A stretch of 64,000 bases of DNA from Pectobacterium carotovorum (GCA_016415585.1 CP066552.1:2356001-2420000); one strand, 5' to 3'; positions 1-8,588 are shown, numbered from the stretch's first letter. Made by a program: numbers and translations. Notes: a model not told the origin generated them from the letters alone.

Positions 1-34
1 GGGCATGAGCAAAATAATCGATAGCTTCAGACAT
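1..34 (-). CDS. 5' end of an unidentified gene in the transporter operon (partial)
   Basis: An ATG on the minus strand at 34-32 follows a good ribosome-binding site (GGAG, about 7 bases upstream). It opens a frame reading MSEAIDYFAHA that leaves the window. It begins 24 bases after the stop of the ABC permease gene, so it is very likely the next gene of the same operon. A second permease or the ATPase of the transporter would be expected here, but 11 residues are too few to assign a family. Confidence 0.55.
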   Translation of the reverse strand, partial: MSEAIDYFAHA

Positions 35-58
35 GGTGAATCTCCAGAATCTGGGGGG

Positions 59-1003
59 TTAACGTGCGCGCTTGCGCGTCAGGAAACGGACGAGTTTCTG
101 GCGCGGTGTTAGCGGCATTTCACGCACCGCACCGCGGGACACATAGCGTTCCACGTAGTATTGGACGACGGATAGCACCGTGGTGATCAGCAGATACCAG
201 ATGGTGGCGACCATCAGCAGCGGAATGACCTGCTGCGTACGGTTGTAGATGACCTGAACGGTGTAAAACAGTTCCGGCAGCGCCAGCACGTAGACAATTG
301 AGGTACCTTTAGCGAGGCTGATGATCTCGTTAAAACCGGTGGGCAGAATCGAACGCAGCGCCTGCGGCAGAATGATGCGTACGGTGCGGCGACCGCTGGG
401 CAGGCCGAGCGCCGCGGAGGCTTCAAACTGACCCGCGTCCACGCCAAGAATACCGCCGCGAATAATCTCCGCCGTATACGCGGATTGCACCAGCGTCAGG
501 CCAAGTACGGCAACGGAAAATTGATCCAGAAGATCAATCGTCGGATATTTCAGGAAGACGATGGAGGTGAAGGGAATCCCCAGCGCCAGTTCGTCATAGA
601 GGTACGAGAAATTGTACAGAATGATCAGCACCAGAATCAGCGGCAGCGATCGGAACAGCCAGATATACAGCCACGACAGCGTGGAAAGCAGATAAGACGG
701 CGAAAGCCGGGCCAGCGCTAGCGCGGTGCCGAAAAAAATACTGAACAACGTACCCAGCGCGGTCAACAGCAGCGTTTGTCCCAGTCCGGCAAGGATCACC
801 GGATTAAAAAACCACTCGGCAAAGACCGACCACTCCCAGCGCGGGTTTAGCGCGATTGACTGAATAATTCCGGCAAAAATAAATAGCGAAAACAGCGCAC
901 CGGCAAAGCGAAAAGGGTAACGCGCGGGAACAATGTTCAACGGCGGTTCCTGTGTCTGGCTCAGCGGTGGTTGTTGAGAAGACGTGTGTAGAGATTGCGT
1001 CAT
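59..1003 (-). CDS. Polar amino-acid ABC transporter permease (HisM/GlnP family)
   Basis: A 314-residue inner-membrane permease. A hydrophilic N-terminus of about 25 residues is followed by a hydrophobic helix (about 30-50) and then the typical amino-acid permease core. The core includes the stretch ILAGLGQTLLLTALGTLFS and the EAA-type loop around 'EASAALGLPSGRRTVRIILPQ' (about 194-214), which contacts the ATPase. The family imports polar amino acids together with a periplasmic binding protein and an ATPase. It lies downstream of two binding-protein genes and a GNAT gene, all on the minus strand with short gaps, so its substrate is probably the compound handled by the monooxygenase at 3726-5054. 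The family call is secure; the substrate is inferred from context. Confidence 0.9.
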   Translation of the reverse strand: MTQSLHTSSQQPPLSQTQEPPLNIVPARYPFRFAGALFSLFIFAGIIQSIALNPRWEWSVFAEWFFNPVILAGLGQTLLLTALGTLFSIFFGTALALARLSPSYLLSTLSWLYIWLFRSLPLILVLIILYNFSYLYDELALGIPFTSIVFLKYPTIDLLDQFSVAVLGLTLVQSAYTAEIIRGGILGVDAGQFEASAALGLPSGRRTVRIILPQALRSILPTGFNEIISLAKGTSIVYVLALPELFYTVQVIYNRTQQVIPLLMVATIWYLLITTVLSVVQYYVERYVSRGAVREMPLTPRQKLVRFLTRKRAR

Positions 1004-1080
1004 GATCGATACCCGTTGAATGTGATGCTGAAAAATAGCGTTTTGTTGTTAGTGCATAGGGCTATTACCGTGTGCAAGGG

Positions 1081-1635
1081 TCAACACACTTTCAAATGGC
1101 GGGTGATAAGCTCGACTTCCGTTTGCCGTGCAATCTGTGGCGTCGCCGTGGCGAACAGGGCTTTCTTAAACGGTAAACGCCCGTCGTAAGGTGGAATGCT
1201 GTAGGTCACCGGATCGACGGTGATATCGAACTGAGGGGTATACCCGTGGCTCAGATATAAACTCACCGCTTCAGGCTGGCGGAAACCGGTCGTCAGGAAA
1301 AAATGCTGGTAGCCTAATCGCCGTGCGTGTTGTTCCAGCTCTTGCATCACTTTCCCCGCGAGCCCCTGACGGCGCAGCGAGTTATCCGTCCATACCCGCT
1401 TAATTTCGGCAGTGGTGCTGTCGTAGCGTTTAAACGCACCGGTGGCAATCGGTACGCCCTGACGCAGCAGCGCAATAAAAATACCGTGCGGCTGCTGGTA
1501 GATGCCCGGTGGATCGCTTTCCCGCTCACCAAAAAAATCGCCATAGCGCTGTTCATATTCCGCGAACAGGCCGTCGATAATCGGGGCCACGCTGGGATCC
1601 TCGGGCTGGGTAACAATGAAAATGTCGTCGGACAT
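1081..1635 (-). CDS. GNAT-family N-acetyltransferase
   Basis: A 184-residue acetyltransferase. An upstream in-frame start exists at 1680, but the ATG at 1635 is preceded by AGGAG at good spacing and gives the normal N-terminus MSDDIFIVTQ, so it is preferred. The acetyl-CoA loop is visible as RRQGLAGKVM (about residues 103-112), preceded by the beta-strand 'AEIKRVWTD' and followed by 'FFLTTGFRQPEAVSLYLSHGY', all standard GNAT features. Its place between a binding-protein gene and the permease gene, in a cluster that also holds a flavin monooxygenase and an M20 deacylase, suggests it N-acetylates an imported cysteine conjugate, as proposed for Bacillus SnaA/SnaB. The GNAT assignment is firm; the substrate is inference. 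Confidence 0.85.
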   Translation of the reverse strand: MSDDIFIVTQPEDPSVAPIIDGLFAEYEQRYGDFFGERESDPPGIYQQPHGIFIALLRQGVPIATGAFKRYDSTTAEIKRVWTDNSLRRQGLAGKVMQELEQHARRLGYQHFFLTTGFRQPEAVSLYLSHGYTPQFDITVDPVTYSIPPYDGRLPFKKALFATATPQIARQTEVELITRHLKVC

Positions 1636-1721
1636 GGGGTACTCCTGATTCATTAGCGTATACGGGCTATCGGTAACCATGACGTGTCGCTCATGGCGGT
1701 CCCGATAGCCATTGAGCGGTA

Positions 1722-2693
1722 TTAATCGCCCAGCCCTGGCGGATTGATTTCTGAACGATCGATGCGTTCGATACTTTCGCCCCAGCGGTTCAGCACTTTG
1801 TCGTATTCGCCGCTTTTAATTACGCCGTTCAGCGCGGTGTTAATCGGCTGTACCAGCCCGCTGCCTTTGCGCGTGGTGACCGCGATATGGGCGACGTTGG
1901 GATAACCGCCGTTGACCGTACCGACATGCTTAACTTTGCCCGTCAGCTCTGCTTTGTAGGCACCGATCACGTTGGGGCCGAAATAGGCATCGGAACGGCC
2001 GGATTGCAGGCTCAGGTTGGCAGCGGCATCATCCGTGACATAAACCGGCTGAAAAGCGGGCAGGCCGTTAGCGCGATTCTGTTTATCCCACGCCAGCAGC
2101 ACCGCTTCCTGATTGGTGCCGGAGCCGACAATAATCTTCAACCCGGTGATGTCCTTCGCTTCTTTAATGGACTGAATCTTACTGGTGGATTTCACGTAGA
2201 AGCCGAGCGAGTCGATGCGGTAGGTGGCGAAATCGAACTTTTCCTTGCGCGCTTTGGTGACGGTAATGTTGATGATGGCGGCATCATACTTACCGGAGGC
2301 CACGCCGAGCGGCCAGTCTTCCCACGAGGTTTGAACGATGTTCAGTTCCAGCCCGAGACTGTCGGCCACCAGCCGGGCGATATCCGGCTCGCTGCCCACC
2401 ACGGTTTTGTTGTCGTCGGCCAGAAACGCCAGCGGCGGTGACGACCCCAGCGCGGCGATGGCGACGGTGAATTTACCCGGCGTAACGAATGTAAAGTCAG
2501 TCGGGATCTGCGCAATCGCCTCCGCATTTTTCGGTGCATGGATCGGCTGTTGGTTGGCTTTCAGGTCGATGGCTGCCTGTGCGCCGGTCGTGACAGACAG
2601 CGTCCCGAGCAGCAGCGATCCCGTCAGTAGCCTTGTCAAACGCGATGGACGCATGCGATGTGAGTTGGATGAATATGCGATCTCTTTTTGCAT
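1722..2693 (-). CDS. Amino-acid ABC transporter substrate-binding protein (copy 1)
   Basis: A 323-residue periplasmic binding protein of the SBP_bac_3 family. A basic N-terminus and hydrophobic stretch (LTGSLLLGTLSVTTGAQA, about 21-38) form the signal peptide. The mature part shows the family features: 'GSEPDIARLVADSLGLEL', 'WEDWPLGVASGKYDAAIINITVTKARKEKFDFA' read in segments, and 'LKIIVGSGTNQEAVLL'. The RKEKFDFA segment is typical of amino-acid binders. It is closely similar to the product of the adjacent gene 2768-3703, so the two arose by tandem duplication. The start ATG follows AAGGG. It presumably delivers substrate to the permease at 59-1003. Confidence 0.88.
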   Translation of the reverse strand: MQKEIAYSSNSHRMRPSRLTRLLTGSLLLGTLSVTTGAQAAIDLKANQQPIHAPKNAEAIAQIPTDFTFVTPGKFTVAIAALGSSPPLAFLADDNKTVVGSEPDIARLVADSLGLELNIVQTSWEDWPLGVASGKYDAAIINITVTKARKEKFDFATYRIDSLGFYVKSTSKIQSIKEAKDITGLKIIVGSGTNQEAVLLAWDKQNRANGLPAFQPVYVTDDAAANLSLQSGRSDAYFGPNVIGAYKAELTGKVKHVGTVNGGYPNVAHIAVTTRKGSGLVQPINTALNGVIKSGEYDKVLNRWGESIERIDRSEINPPGLGD

Positions 2694-2767
2694 TTTTTTT
2701 CCCTTGCAGGTGACTATTTATAATGGTTTTCGTGACACCGTCACTTTTGTGAATGTGTCGCGTTTAC

Positions 2768-3703
2768 TTAATCGCCGATACCCGGCGGGTTCACCACGGA
2801 TTGCGTGATTTTTTCATCGTCTTCACCCCAGCGATCCAGAACCTGTGCGTAACTGCCGTTGTGGATCGCGCCATTGATGGCGGTGCTGATTGGCTGTGCC
2901 AAACCGTTGCCTTTCTGCGTGGTGACTGCGACGTAAGCGACCGTCGGGCCTTTACCTACCATGCGTGTCTTGCCCGTCAGCGCCGCTTTATAAGCCCCGA
3001 TAGAATGGGGGCCGAAAAACGCATCGACGCGTCCGGACTGGATGCTTAGGTTGGCGGCGGCATCGTCGGTGACGTAAACGGGCTGTACGGGAGGTAGGCC
3101 ACTGGCGCGGTTTTGCCGATCCCAGCCCAGCAGAATGTTTTCCTGATTGGTGCCGGAGCCGACAATCACTTTCAGACCAGCGACGTCTTCGGGCTTGTTA
3201 ATTGACGTAATCTTGCTGGTCGATTTCACGTAGAAACCCAGCGTATCAATGCGATACGTGGCGAAGTCGAACTTCTCTTTGCGCAGTTTCGTCACCGCGA
3301 TATTAAAAATGGCGGCGTCGTATTTCCCTGCCGTGATGCCCAGCGGCCAGTCTTCCCAAGAGGCGGGCACCAGTTTTAGCTCCAGCCCGAGGCCGTCGGC
3401 TACCAGTCGCGCAATATCGGCATCGCTGCCGATAAGCGTTTTGTTGTCGTCAGCCAGCAGCGACAGCGGCGGTGAGCTGAGCGCCGAGACGGCAATCGTC
3501 AGCTTACCCGGCGTGACGAATTTGAAATGAGCCGGAATCTGCGCGATGGCCTCAGCATTTTTATCAGTACGAATAGGCGTTTGGTTGGCCTTCAGATCGA
3601 TACGGCTAACGAATCCCGCGTCTTGCGCCTGCACGTTTGCCACCAGCGTGGCACTCAATAGTGCCGCCACGCGGGTTACCGTGATAAAAGGGGAACGCTT
3701 CAC
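2768..3703 (-). CDS. Amino-acid ABC transporter substrate-binding protein (copy 2)
   Basis: A 311-residue SBP_bac_3 periplasmic protein with a GTG start at 3703 that follows AGGAG. Residues 1-26 form a signal peptide (core TRVAALLSATLVANVQA). It shares long blocks with copy 1, for example KANQ..I....NAEAIAQIP near the N-terminus and WEDWPLGI.AGKYDAAI..IAVTK in the middle, but it has diverged near the C-terminus (ITQSVVNPPGIGD against IDRSEINPPGLGD). It starts 22 bases after the stop of the monooxygenase gene and is probably co-transcribed with it. Two binding proteins serving one permease suggest two related ligands, as in the Bacillus ytmJ/ytmK pair. Confidence 0.88.
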   Translation of the reverse strand: MKRSPFITVTRVAALLSATLVANVQAQDAGFVSRIDLKANQTPIRTDKNAEAIAQIPAHFKFVTPGKLTIAVSALSSPPLSLLADDNKTLIGSDADIARLVADGLGLELKLVPASWEDWPLGITAGKYDAAIFNIAVTKLRKEKFDFATYRIDTLGFYVKSTSKITSINKPEDVAGLKVIVGSGTNQENILLGWDRQNRASGLPPVQPVYVTDDAAANLSIQSGRVDAFFGPHSIGAYKAALTGKTRMVGKGPTVAYVAVTTQKGNGLAQPISTAINGAIHNGSYAQVLDRWGEDDEKITQSVVNPPGIGD

Positions 3704-3725
3704 AGTGAATCTCCTGTTGCGCGAA

Positions 3726-5054
3726 CTAGCGCGTGAATTGATTCACCGGATAATCCAGCGCCAGATTTTCCCGCAGTGTGTAGCTGGGATATTCCTGACG
3801 GAACAGGCCGCGCTGTTGTAGCAGAGGAACGACGCGATCGACAAAGTGGTTGAGCGTATCCGGCGTGCCGCCCTGAATGATGAAGCCGTCGGCCGCACCG
3901 TTTTCAAACCAGAGCTGTAAACCATCCGCTACCTGCTCAGGCGTGCCGCTGAATACAGGACGCGGTGATGCCGCCTCCAGCGCGACCTGCCGTAGCGTTA
4001 AGCCTTTTTCCTGCGCGTTGCGTTTGATTTCATCGGTGGTGCTGCGGAAACTGTTTTTCCCTAGATCGCCGATATCGGGGAAAGGCTCATCCAGCGGGTG
4101 CTGTGAGAAGTCATAGTGTTCAAAATAGCGTCCCAGATAATTGAGAGCATCCTCAATCGTCACCAACTGCGCGGTTTCCTGATACTGGCGCTCTACGTCT
4201 TCTGCATCATTACCGACAATCACGCTGACGCCCTGGAAGACGTGCAATTGATCGGCTCGGCGACCGTTTTCTTCCAGCTTCTGTTTCACTTCGCGGTAAT
4301 AGCGCTGTGAGTCTTCCAGCGTGTGTTGATGGGTGAAGATGGCATCGGCGTGTTTGGCGGCCAATTTTTGCCCGTCTTCAGACGCGCCAGCCTGAAACAC
4401 AATTGGGCGACCTTGCGCGGATCGGCCAATATTCAGCGGCCCCTGTACCGAGAAAAATTCTCCCTGATGATTCAGCGTGTGCAGCTTCTCAGGATCGAAG
4501 AATTGTCCGCTGGCTTTGTCACGAATAAAGGCATCGTCTTCCCAGGAATCCCACAGGCCTTTCGCCACCTGAAGGAACTCATCGGCAATACGGTAGCGCA
4601 GTGCGTGTTCCGGGTGCTGTTGACGGGAAAAGTTTTTCGCCGATCCTTCCAGCGGCGATGTCACCACGTTCCAGCCTGCGCGGCCGTTGCTGAGATGGTC
4701 GAGGCTGGCGAACTGCCGGGCGGTGGTAAACGGTTCGGAATACGACGTCGAGAGTGTGCCAACCAGGCCAATATGTGTGGTGACGGTAGCCAGCGCGGAC
4801 AGCAGTGTCAGCGGTTCAAAGCGATTGAGAAAGTGGGGGATAGATTTTTCATTGATATACAGGCCGTCTGCCACGAAGACAAAATCAAATTTCCCTTGTT
4901 CGGCTTTTTTTACCGCATCCAAAACAAAGCCAAAATTAATGCTGGCGTCGGGTACGACGTTTTTATGCCGCCATGCGGACATATTTCCCGCTGCGCCCTG
5001 TAATATTAAACCCAGTCTTAATTGTCGATTTGCAGATGTTTGTTTTTTACTCAT
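3726..5054 (-). CDS. Flavin-dependent monooxygenase of the NtaA/SnaA/DszA (LLM) class
   Basis: A 442-residue FMNH2-dependent monooxygenase of the bacterial luciferase superfamily. The N-terminal strand [20 protein letters not shown], the block '[12 protein letters not shown]' (about 55-66), '[19 protein letters not shown]' with '[10 protein letters not shown]', and '[14 protein letters not shown]' (about 217-230) are diagnostic of the NtaA/SnaA/DszA branch. These enzymes oxidise sulfur- or nitrogen-containing substrates with reduced flavin from a separate reductase, and such a reductase is encoded divergently at 5375-5920. Length and neighbours resemble Bacillus YxeK/YtnJ (CmoO/CmoJ), which cleave N-acetylated S-substituted cysteines. 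It is the first gene of the leftward operon. The class is certain; the substrate is inferred. Confidence 0.9.
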   Translation of the reverse strand: MSKKQTSANRQLRLGLILQGAAGNMSAWRHKNVVPDASINFGFVLDAVKKAEQGKFDFVFVADGLYINEKSIPHFLNRFEPLTLLSALATVTTHIGLVGTLSTSYSEPFTTARQFASLDHLSNGRAGWNVVTSPLEGSAKNFSRQQHPEHALRYRIADEFLQVAKGLWDSWEDDAFIRDKASGQFFDPEKLHTLNHQGEFFSVQGPLNIGRSAQGRPIVFQAGASEDGQKLAAKHADAIFTHQHTLEDSQRYYREVKQKLEENGRRADQLHVFQGVSVIVGNDAEDVERQYQETAQLVTIEDALNYLGRYFEHYDFSQHPLDEPFPDIGDLGKNSFRSTTDEIKRNAQEKGLTLRQVALEAASPRPVFSGTPEQVADGLQLWFENGAADGFIIQGGTPDTLNHFVDRVVPLLQQRGLFRQEYPSYTLRENLALDYPVNQFTR

Positions 5055-5065
5055 TGTCAGAAACC

Positions 5066-5125
5066 TTTTTATTAATTGAATGTGCTTATTATTAATTGAG
5101 CGTACTTATTGTTAATTAAACGAAC
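5066..5125. repeat. Three tandem 20-bp imperfect direct repeats upstream of the monooxygenase gene
   Basis: Three consecutive 20-base units occupy 5066-5085, 5086-5105 and 5106-5125. Each follows the pattern TT(T/A)TT(A/G)TTAATT(G/A)A, then a variable base, Y, G and a final C. They start 12 bases upstream of the monooxygenase start codon and lie in the divergent promoter region shared with the flavin reductase. A period near two helical turns is what an oligomeric regulator binding one face of the DNA would need. No known regulator motif was recognised. Confidence 0.7.
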
Positions 5126-5374
5126 TTCCATGAAAGTGAAAACAGTCCATCAATAAACCGTCAGCCAATAAACAAGCCATCAATAGGCATTCACGTATTC
5201 AATGAAAGGTTAATAAGACGTTAATAGCGTGTTTTCACTATTGATGAGGCGAGGCGTGATGTAAAACAACAAAAATGGATAATGAAATTCAAAAATTTCA
5301 GATTATGATATGACTTGTTTTGTTAGTATGATGTTAATAATCATGTTTCTCGCCGTATCTAAAGGAAGTATTTA

Positions 5375-5920
5375 ATGTCTGATTTGATAGCTGAACGACA
5401 CGTCACCGCGAATGACGCGATTCTCTCTGCGGCGGTTGCCACGGTTGACCGGCAGGCGTTTCGTGATGCGATGGCAAGGCTGAGCGCGGCGGTCAATGTC
5501 GTTACGACGGATGGCCCGGCAGGTAAGGCTGGTTTTACGGCGTCCGCCGTGTCCAGCGTCAGTGATTCGCCGGGCACGCTGCTGGTGTGTCTAAATCGCG
5601 GTTCGTCGGTGTATCCCACGTTTCAGGCGAATACGCATTTGTGCATCAATACGCTGGCGGCCCATCATGAAGCGCTGTCGTCGCTGTTTGGGAGCCCGTC
5701 GTCTACCGAAGAACGGTTTGCAGCGGCGGAGTGGGACGTGTTACACACGGGTTCACCGGTGTTGCGGGACGCGCTGGTAGCGTTTGACTGTCAGGTTGAA
5801 GAGGTGGTGAGCGCGGCGACGCACGATATCTTTATTTGCCGGGTATTAGCGATTAAGCAGGGCGAAAGCACTGATGGTCTGGTGTATTTTTCCCGTCGTT
5901 ATCATGCTGTTCGGGGTTAA
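5375..5920 (+). CDS. Flavin reductase family protein (NADH:FMN oxidoreductase component)
   Basis: A 181-residue flavin reductase of the DIM6/NTAB (flavin_reduct) family. The start ATG is preceded by AAGGAAG. After about 25 variable residues comes the FMN-binding split-barrel domain: 'FRDAMARLSAAVNVVTTDG', 'AGFTASAVSSVSDSPGTLLVCLNR', 'FCINTL'-like 'LCINTLAA', and 'VAFDCQVEEVV', ending near 'DGLVYFSRRYH'. Such proteins use NAD(P)H to make free reduced FMN for two-component monooxygenases. The divergent monooxygenase at 3726-5054 is the obvious partner. It ends before two strong intergenic hairpins. Confidence 0.9.
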   Translation: MSDLIAERHVTANDAILSAAVATVDRQAFRDAMARLSAAVNVVTTDGPAGKAGFTASAVSSVSDSPGTLLVCLNRGSSVYPTFQANTHLCINTLAAHHEALSSLFGSPSSTEERFAAAEWDVLHTGSPVLRDALVAFDCQVEEVVSAATHDIFICRVLAIKQGESTDGLVYFSRRYHAVRG

Positions 5921-5978
5921 CCCATACCGCTTTCTCACCTAATCCCGATCGTTTGACGATCGAGATACCCGGAGCAAC

Positions 5979-6017
5979 CACGGGGTGAGGCGTCCCTGCG
6001 GGAACCTCATCCCCGTG
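5979..6017. terminator. Long inverted repeat after the flavin reductase gene
   Basis: CACGGGGTGAGG (5979-5990) pairs with CCTCATCCCCGTG (6005-6017) with one bulged base, and the loop has its own complementarity (GTCCC/GGGAC-like). No long T tract follows, so it may be an intergenic palindromic element or a transcript-end stabiliser rather than a classical terminator. Confidence 0.5.
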
Positions 6018-6049
6018 TCTCTCCTAATATCGGATTAATATAATCAATA

Positions 6050-6079
6050 CACCTCCGCCGAATTGATCGTGCGGAGGTG
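6050..6079. terminator. Hairpin between convergent genes
   Basis: CACCTCCGC (6050-6058) is perfectly complementary to GCGGAGGTG (6071-6079), with a 12-base loop. It sits between the rightward flavin reductase gene and the leftward M20 gene, so it is positioned to terminate either. The plus strand continues with ATTGTGTTTG, a weak U-rich tail. Confidence 0.55.
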
Positions 6080-6117
6080 ATTGTGTTTGTAGATGATTGT
6101 ATTTGTAGATCAAAATA

Positions 6118-7314
6118 TTACGATGAAGACAGTGCGGCCTGTGGTGAGGTGATTTTCGTGGTACTCAGGCGATGCAGTGCCGCTTCCGCTAACTGTGCGA
6201 AATAGCGAGAGGCTGGCGCAATCGCGCTTTCATCTGGGTTGAACTGAGGATGGTGCAAACCAAATTCGCTGTTTGAACCAATGCTGACGAACGTGCCCGG
6301 TACGTCCTGAAGATACAGCGCAAAGTCCTCTCCGCTCATTTGCAGCTCGGCGTTTTCTACCTGATAGCCCGCGTCTCGGGCAATTTGCTTGCTGAAATCG
6401 GCCCATTCACTGGTGTTCACAACCGCAGGCGGGCCGGGATACCATTTCAGTTCCGCTTTTGCACCCAGCGCAAGGGCGATGCCGCCAATCAACTGCTCTA
6501 TTCGTTCCGGTATCTCCGCGCGAATCGCGGCATTGTAGGTACGAACTGTCCCTTCCAACTCTACCGTTTGCGGCAGGACGTTCCAGGTGTTGCCGCCCTG
6601 AATACGCGTGACGCTGATGACCAGCGATTCCAGCGAGCTGAAGCTACGGCTGGGCAGCGTTTGCAGCGCATTGACGATATTGCAGGCGGTGACGATGCTG
6701 TCGATACCCTGTTCGGGTTTGGCCGCGTGTGCGCCTTTGCCTGTAATGTGAATGGCGAAGCGATCCACGTTGGCATAAAACGGGCCGCTGCGTGTAGCGA
6801 AGGTGCCTGCGGGGAGTTCAGGCGCGTTGTGCAGGCCGAAAACAGCGGCGACATCGGCGAGCGCGCCAGCGCGGATGAACTGTTTGGCACCAGTCGAGAC
6901 CTCTTCTGCGGGTTGGAAAAACAGCCTGACTTTACCCGGTAAGACAGATTCGCGTTTTTTCAACAAACAGGCAGCACCCAGCATCACGGCGGTGTGGAAG
7001 TCATGGCCACAGGCATGCATGACGCCCGCGTGCTGAGAGCGAAACGGCACATCGACTAACTCTTCAATCGGCAGCGCATCAATATCGGCCCGCAGCGCAA
7101 TCGTCGGGCCGCTGCCGTGACCGATTTCGGCAACGACGCCCGTGGTTAAGGCAAGGGGCAACAGGCGGATGTCTTTCTCTTGTAGCCAGCGGGTAATGTG
7201 CGCGGTGGTTTGGTGTTCCTGATTGGACAATTCCGGGTACTGATGCAAGTGCCGTCGCCAGTTAATTAACTGTTGCTCAAATGACGTATCACAACAGGGG
7301 ATAGATTCAGCCAT
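6118..7314 (-). CDS. M20-family amidohydrolase / N-acyl amino acid deacylase
   Basis: A 398-residue peptidase M20D-type hydrolase. The frame extends to a TTG at 7335, but an excellent ribosome-binding site (TAAGGAGGTG) lies just before the ATG at 7314 (MAESIPCCD), so that start is chosen. Metal-site motifs include 'HACGHDFHTAVMLGAA' (about 102-117), 'QPAEE' (about 137-141) and 'GEDFALYLQ' near the C-terminus. The family removes N-acyl groups from amino acids or their conjugates (hippuricase, IAA-amino-acid hydrolase, Bacillus YxeP/SndA). With the GNAT and the monooxygenase nearby it would complete an acetylate-oxidise-deacetylate route that yields cysteine. The family is certain; the substrate is inferred. 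Confidence 0.88.
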   Translation of the reverse strand: MAESIPCCDTSFEQQLINWRRHLHQYPELSNQEHQTTAHITRWLQEKDIRLLPLALTTGVVAEIGHGSGPTIALRADIDALPIEELVDVPFRSQHAGVMHACGHDFHTAVMLGAACLLKKRESVLPGKVRLFFQPAEEVSTGAKQFIRAGALADVAAVFGLHNAPELPAGTFATRSGPFYANVDRFAIHITGKGAHAAKPEQGIDSIVTACNIVNALQTLPSRSFSSLESLVISVTRIQGGNTWNVLPQTVELEGTVRTYNAAIRAEIPERIEQLIGGIALALGAKAELKWYPGPPAVVNTSEWADFSKQIARDAGYQVENAELQMSGEDFALYLQDVPGTFVSIGSNSEFGLHHPQFNPDESAIAPASRYFAQLAEAALHRLSTTKITSPQAALSSS

Positions 7315-7607
7315 ATCAATACACCTCCTTAACAAAACTTAAACATGCTAAAGGTAGCCGATAGAAACGCAATGGATAAATACCATCTGGTTATATTTCA
7401 TGTCTTTTTATGATGGCGCTTTTTTGTATTTATTTATTATGAATATTTCTGCTAACAAATTCTGTTATTAATATTTATTTTTTACACCTTTATGCAACAT
7501 TCTTCTTATTCTGTTTTTCGCTATGACTGTTGTTTTTTTTATGACTATTTATTGCTGTGAATAGCGCTAGCACGCTAACGAATAGCCGCTGAAAATAAGG
7601 AAACATC
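7315..7607. other. AT-rich divergent intergenic region
   Basis: This region separates the leftward M20 gene from the rightward LLM gene. It is AT-rich (many T runs at 7400-7550) and must hold both promoters. No clear -35/-10 pair, operator or hairpin was picked out with confidence. The only strong signal is the ribosome-binding site of the M20 gene at its left edge. Confidence 0.5.
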
Positions 7608-8588
7608 GTGGGATATAAGCTCAGTTTATTAGATCAAAGCCCCATCGCCGAAGGAATGAGCGCGGCGCAGGCGTTGGCGCAAACCGTGTCGCTGGCGAAA
7701 GTGGCGGAAGCGCTTGGCTATCATCGCTTTTGGGTTTCCGAGCATCATAATTCCGATGAATTGGCGGGATCGTCTCCCGAGGTCTTGATCACCTGGCTAC
7801 TGGCGCACACCACAACGCTGCGTATTGGCTCCGGCGGCGTGATGTTGCAGCATTACAGTCCGTATAAAGTTGCGGAGAATTTCCATGTGATCAGCGCACT
7901 GGCGGGTGGGCGTGTGGATTTGGGGATCGGCAAAGCACCGGGCGGGCTGCCGCTGGCGACGCTGGCGCTACAGCAGGAAATCGGTGAGACGCAGCGGGTT
8001 GCCTTTACGGAGAAGCTACATCAGCTAAACCGCTTTCTCGATAGTCATGACGAGACGGCCGAACGCCTGAACGCGACGCCATTACCTGAACAGACGCCAC
8101 AGCGCTTTCTGCTGGGTGCCAGTCAGGAGAGCGCGCGGTTAGCGGCCTCACTGGGCTGGAATTTTGTGTTCGCCGGGTTCATTAACGCGAGTGAAACGCT
8201 GCTGACGGAGTCTCTCCTGAGCTATCGGGAGTTGAAGCCCGCCAGCGCTCAGACGCTGCTGTCACTGTCGGTGATTGCCGCTGAACGTCATGAGGATGCG
8301 GAGGCGCTGGCCAGCACGCAGCATAACTATAAAGTTTACATTGAGAACAAGCCGCCGCTGACGGTAGGCAGCCAGGAGCAGGCCGATAACTTCGTTCGGC
8401 AGGCGGGCGCGACGGATTTCCGTATCGTGCAGGAGCCGCGCAATGTGCTTTACGGTACGCCGGAGCATATCCATCAGCGTCTGGAAAGCTACCATCAGCG
8501 CTTTGGCGTGGACGAGTTCATCATCCATACGCCCGTGACGTCGCCCCGCGAGCGTGAGGCATCGATTCGGCTGCTGGCACAGCGCTGA
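7608..8588 (+). CDS. LLM-class flavin-dependent oxidoreductase (MsnO8/YhbW type)
   Basis: A 326-residue luciferase-like protein beginning with GTG after AAGGAAA. The N-terminus 'LSLLDQSPIAEGMSAAQAL', then 'YHRFWVSEHHNSDELAGSSPEVLI' and 'RIGSGGVMLQHYSPYKVAE', is the hallmark of the MsnO8/YhbW branch of FMN-dependent oxidoreductases. Most members of this branch have unknown substrates. The chain ends with 'VDEFIIHTPVTSPREREASIRLL'. It belongs to a different sub-branch from the NtaA-type enzyme at 3726-5054. It may be co-transcribed with the ClbS-like gene 76 bases downstream. Confidence 0.88.
   Translation: MGYKLSLLDQSPIAEGMSAAQALAQTVSLAKVAEALGYHRFWVSEHHNSDELAGSSPEVLITWLLAHTTTLRIGSGGVMLQHYSPYKVAENFHVISALAGGRVDLGIGKAPGGLPLATLALQQEIGETQRVAFTEKLHQLNRFLDSHDETAERLNATPLPEQTPQRFLLGASQESARLAASLGWNFVFAGFINASETLLTESLLSYRELKPASAQTLLSLSVIAAERHEDAEALASTQHNYKVYIENKPPLTVGSQEQADNFVRQAGATDFRIVQEPRNVLYGTPEHIHQRLESYHQRFGVDEFIIHTPVTSPREREASIRLLAQR

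Noticed and set aside
1081..1680. Upstream start of the GNAT gene at 1680.
   Set aside because: The ATG at 1635 has AGGAG at ideal spacing and gives the usual GNAT length; the extension is not supported by a ribosome-binding site.
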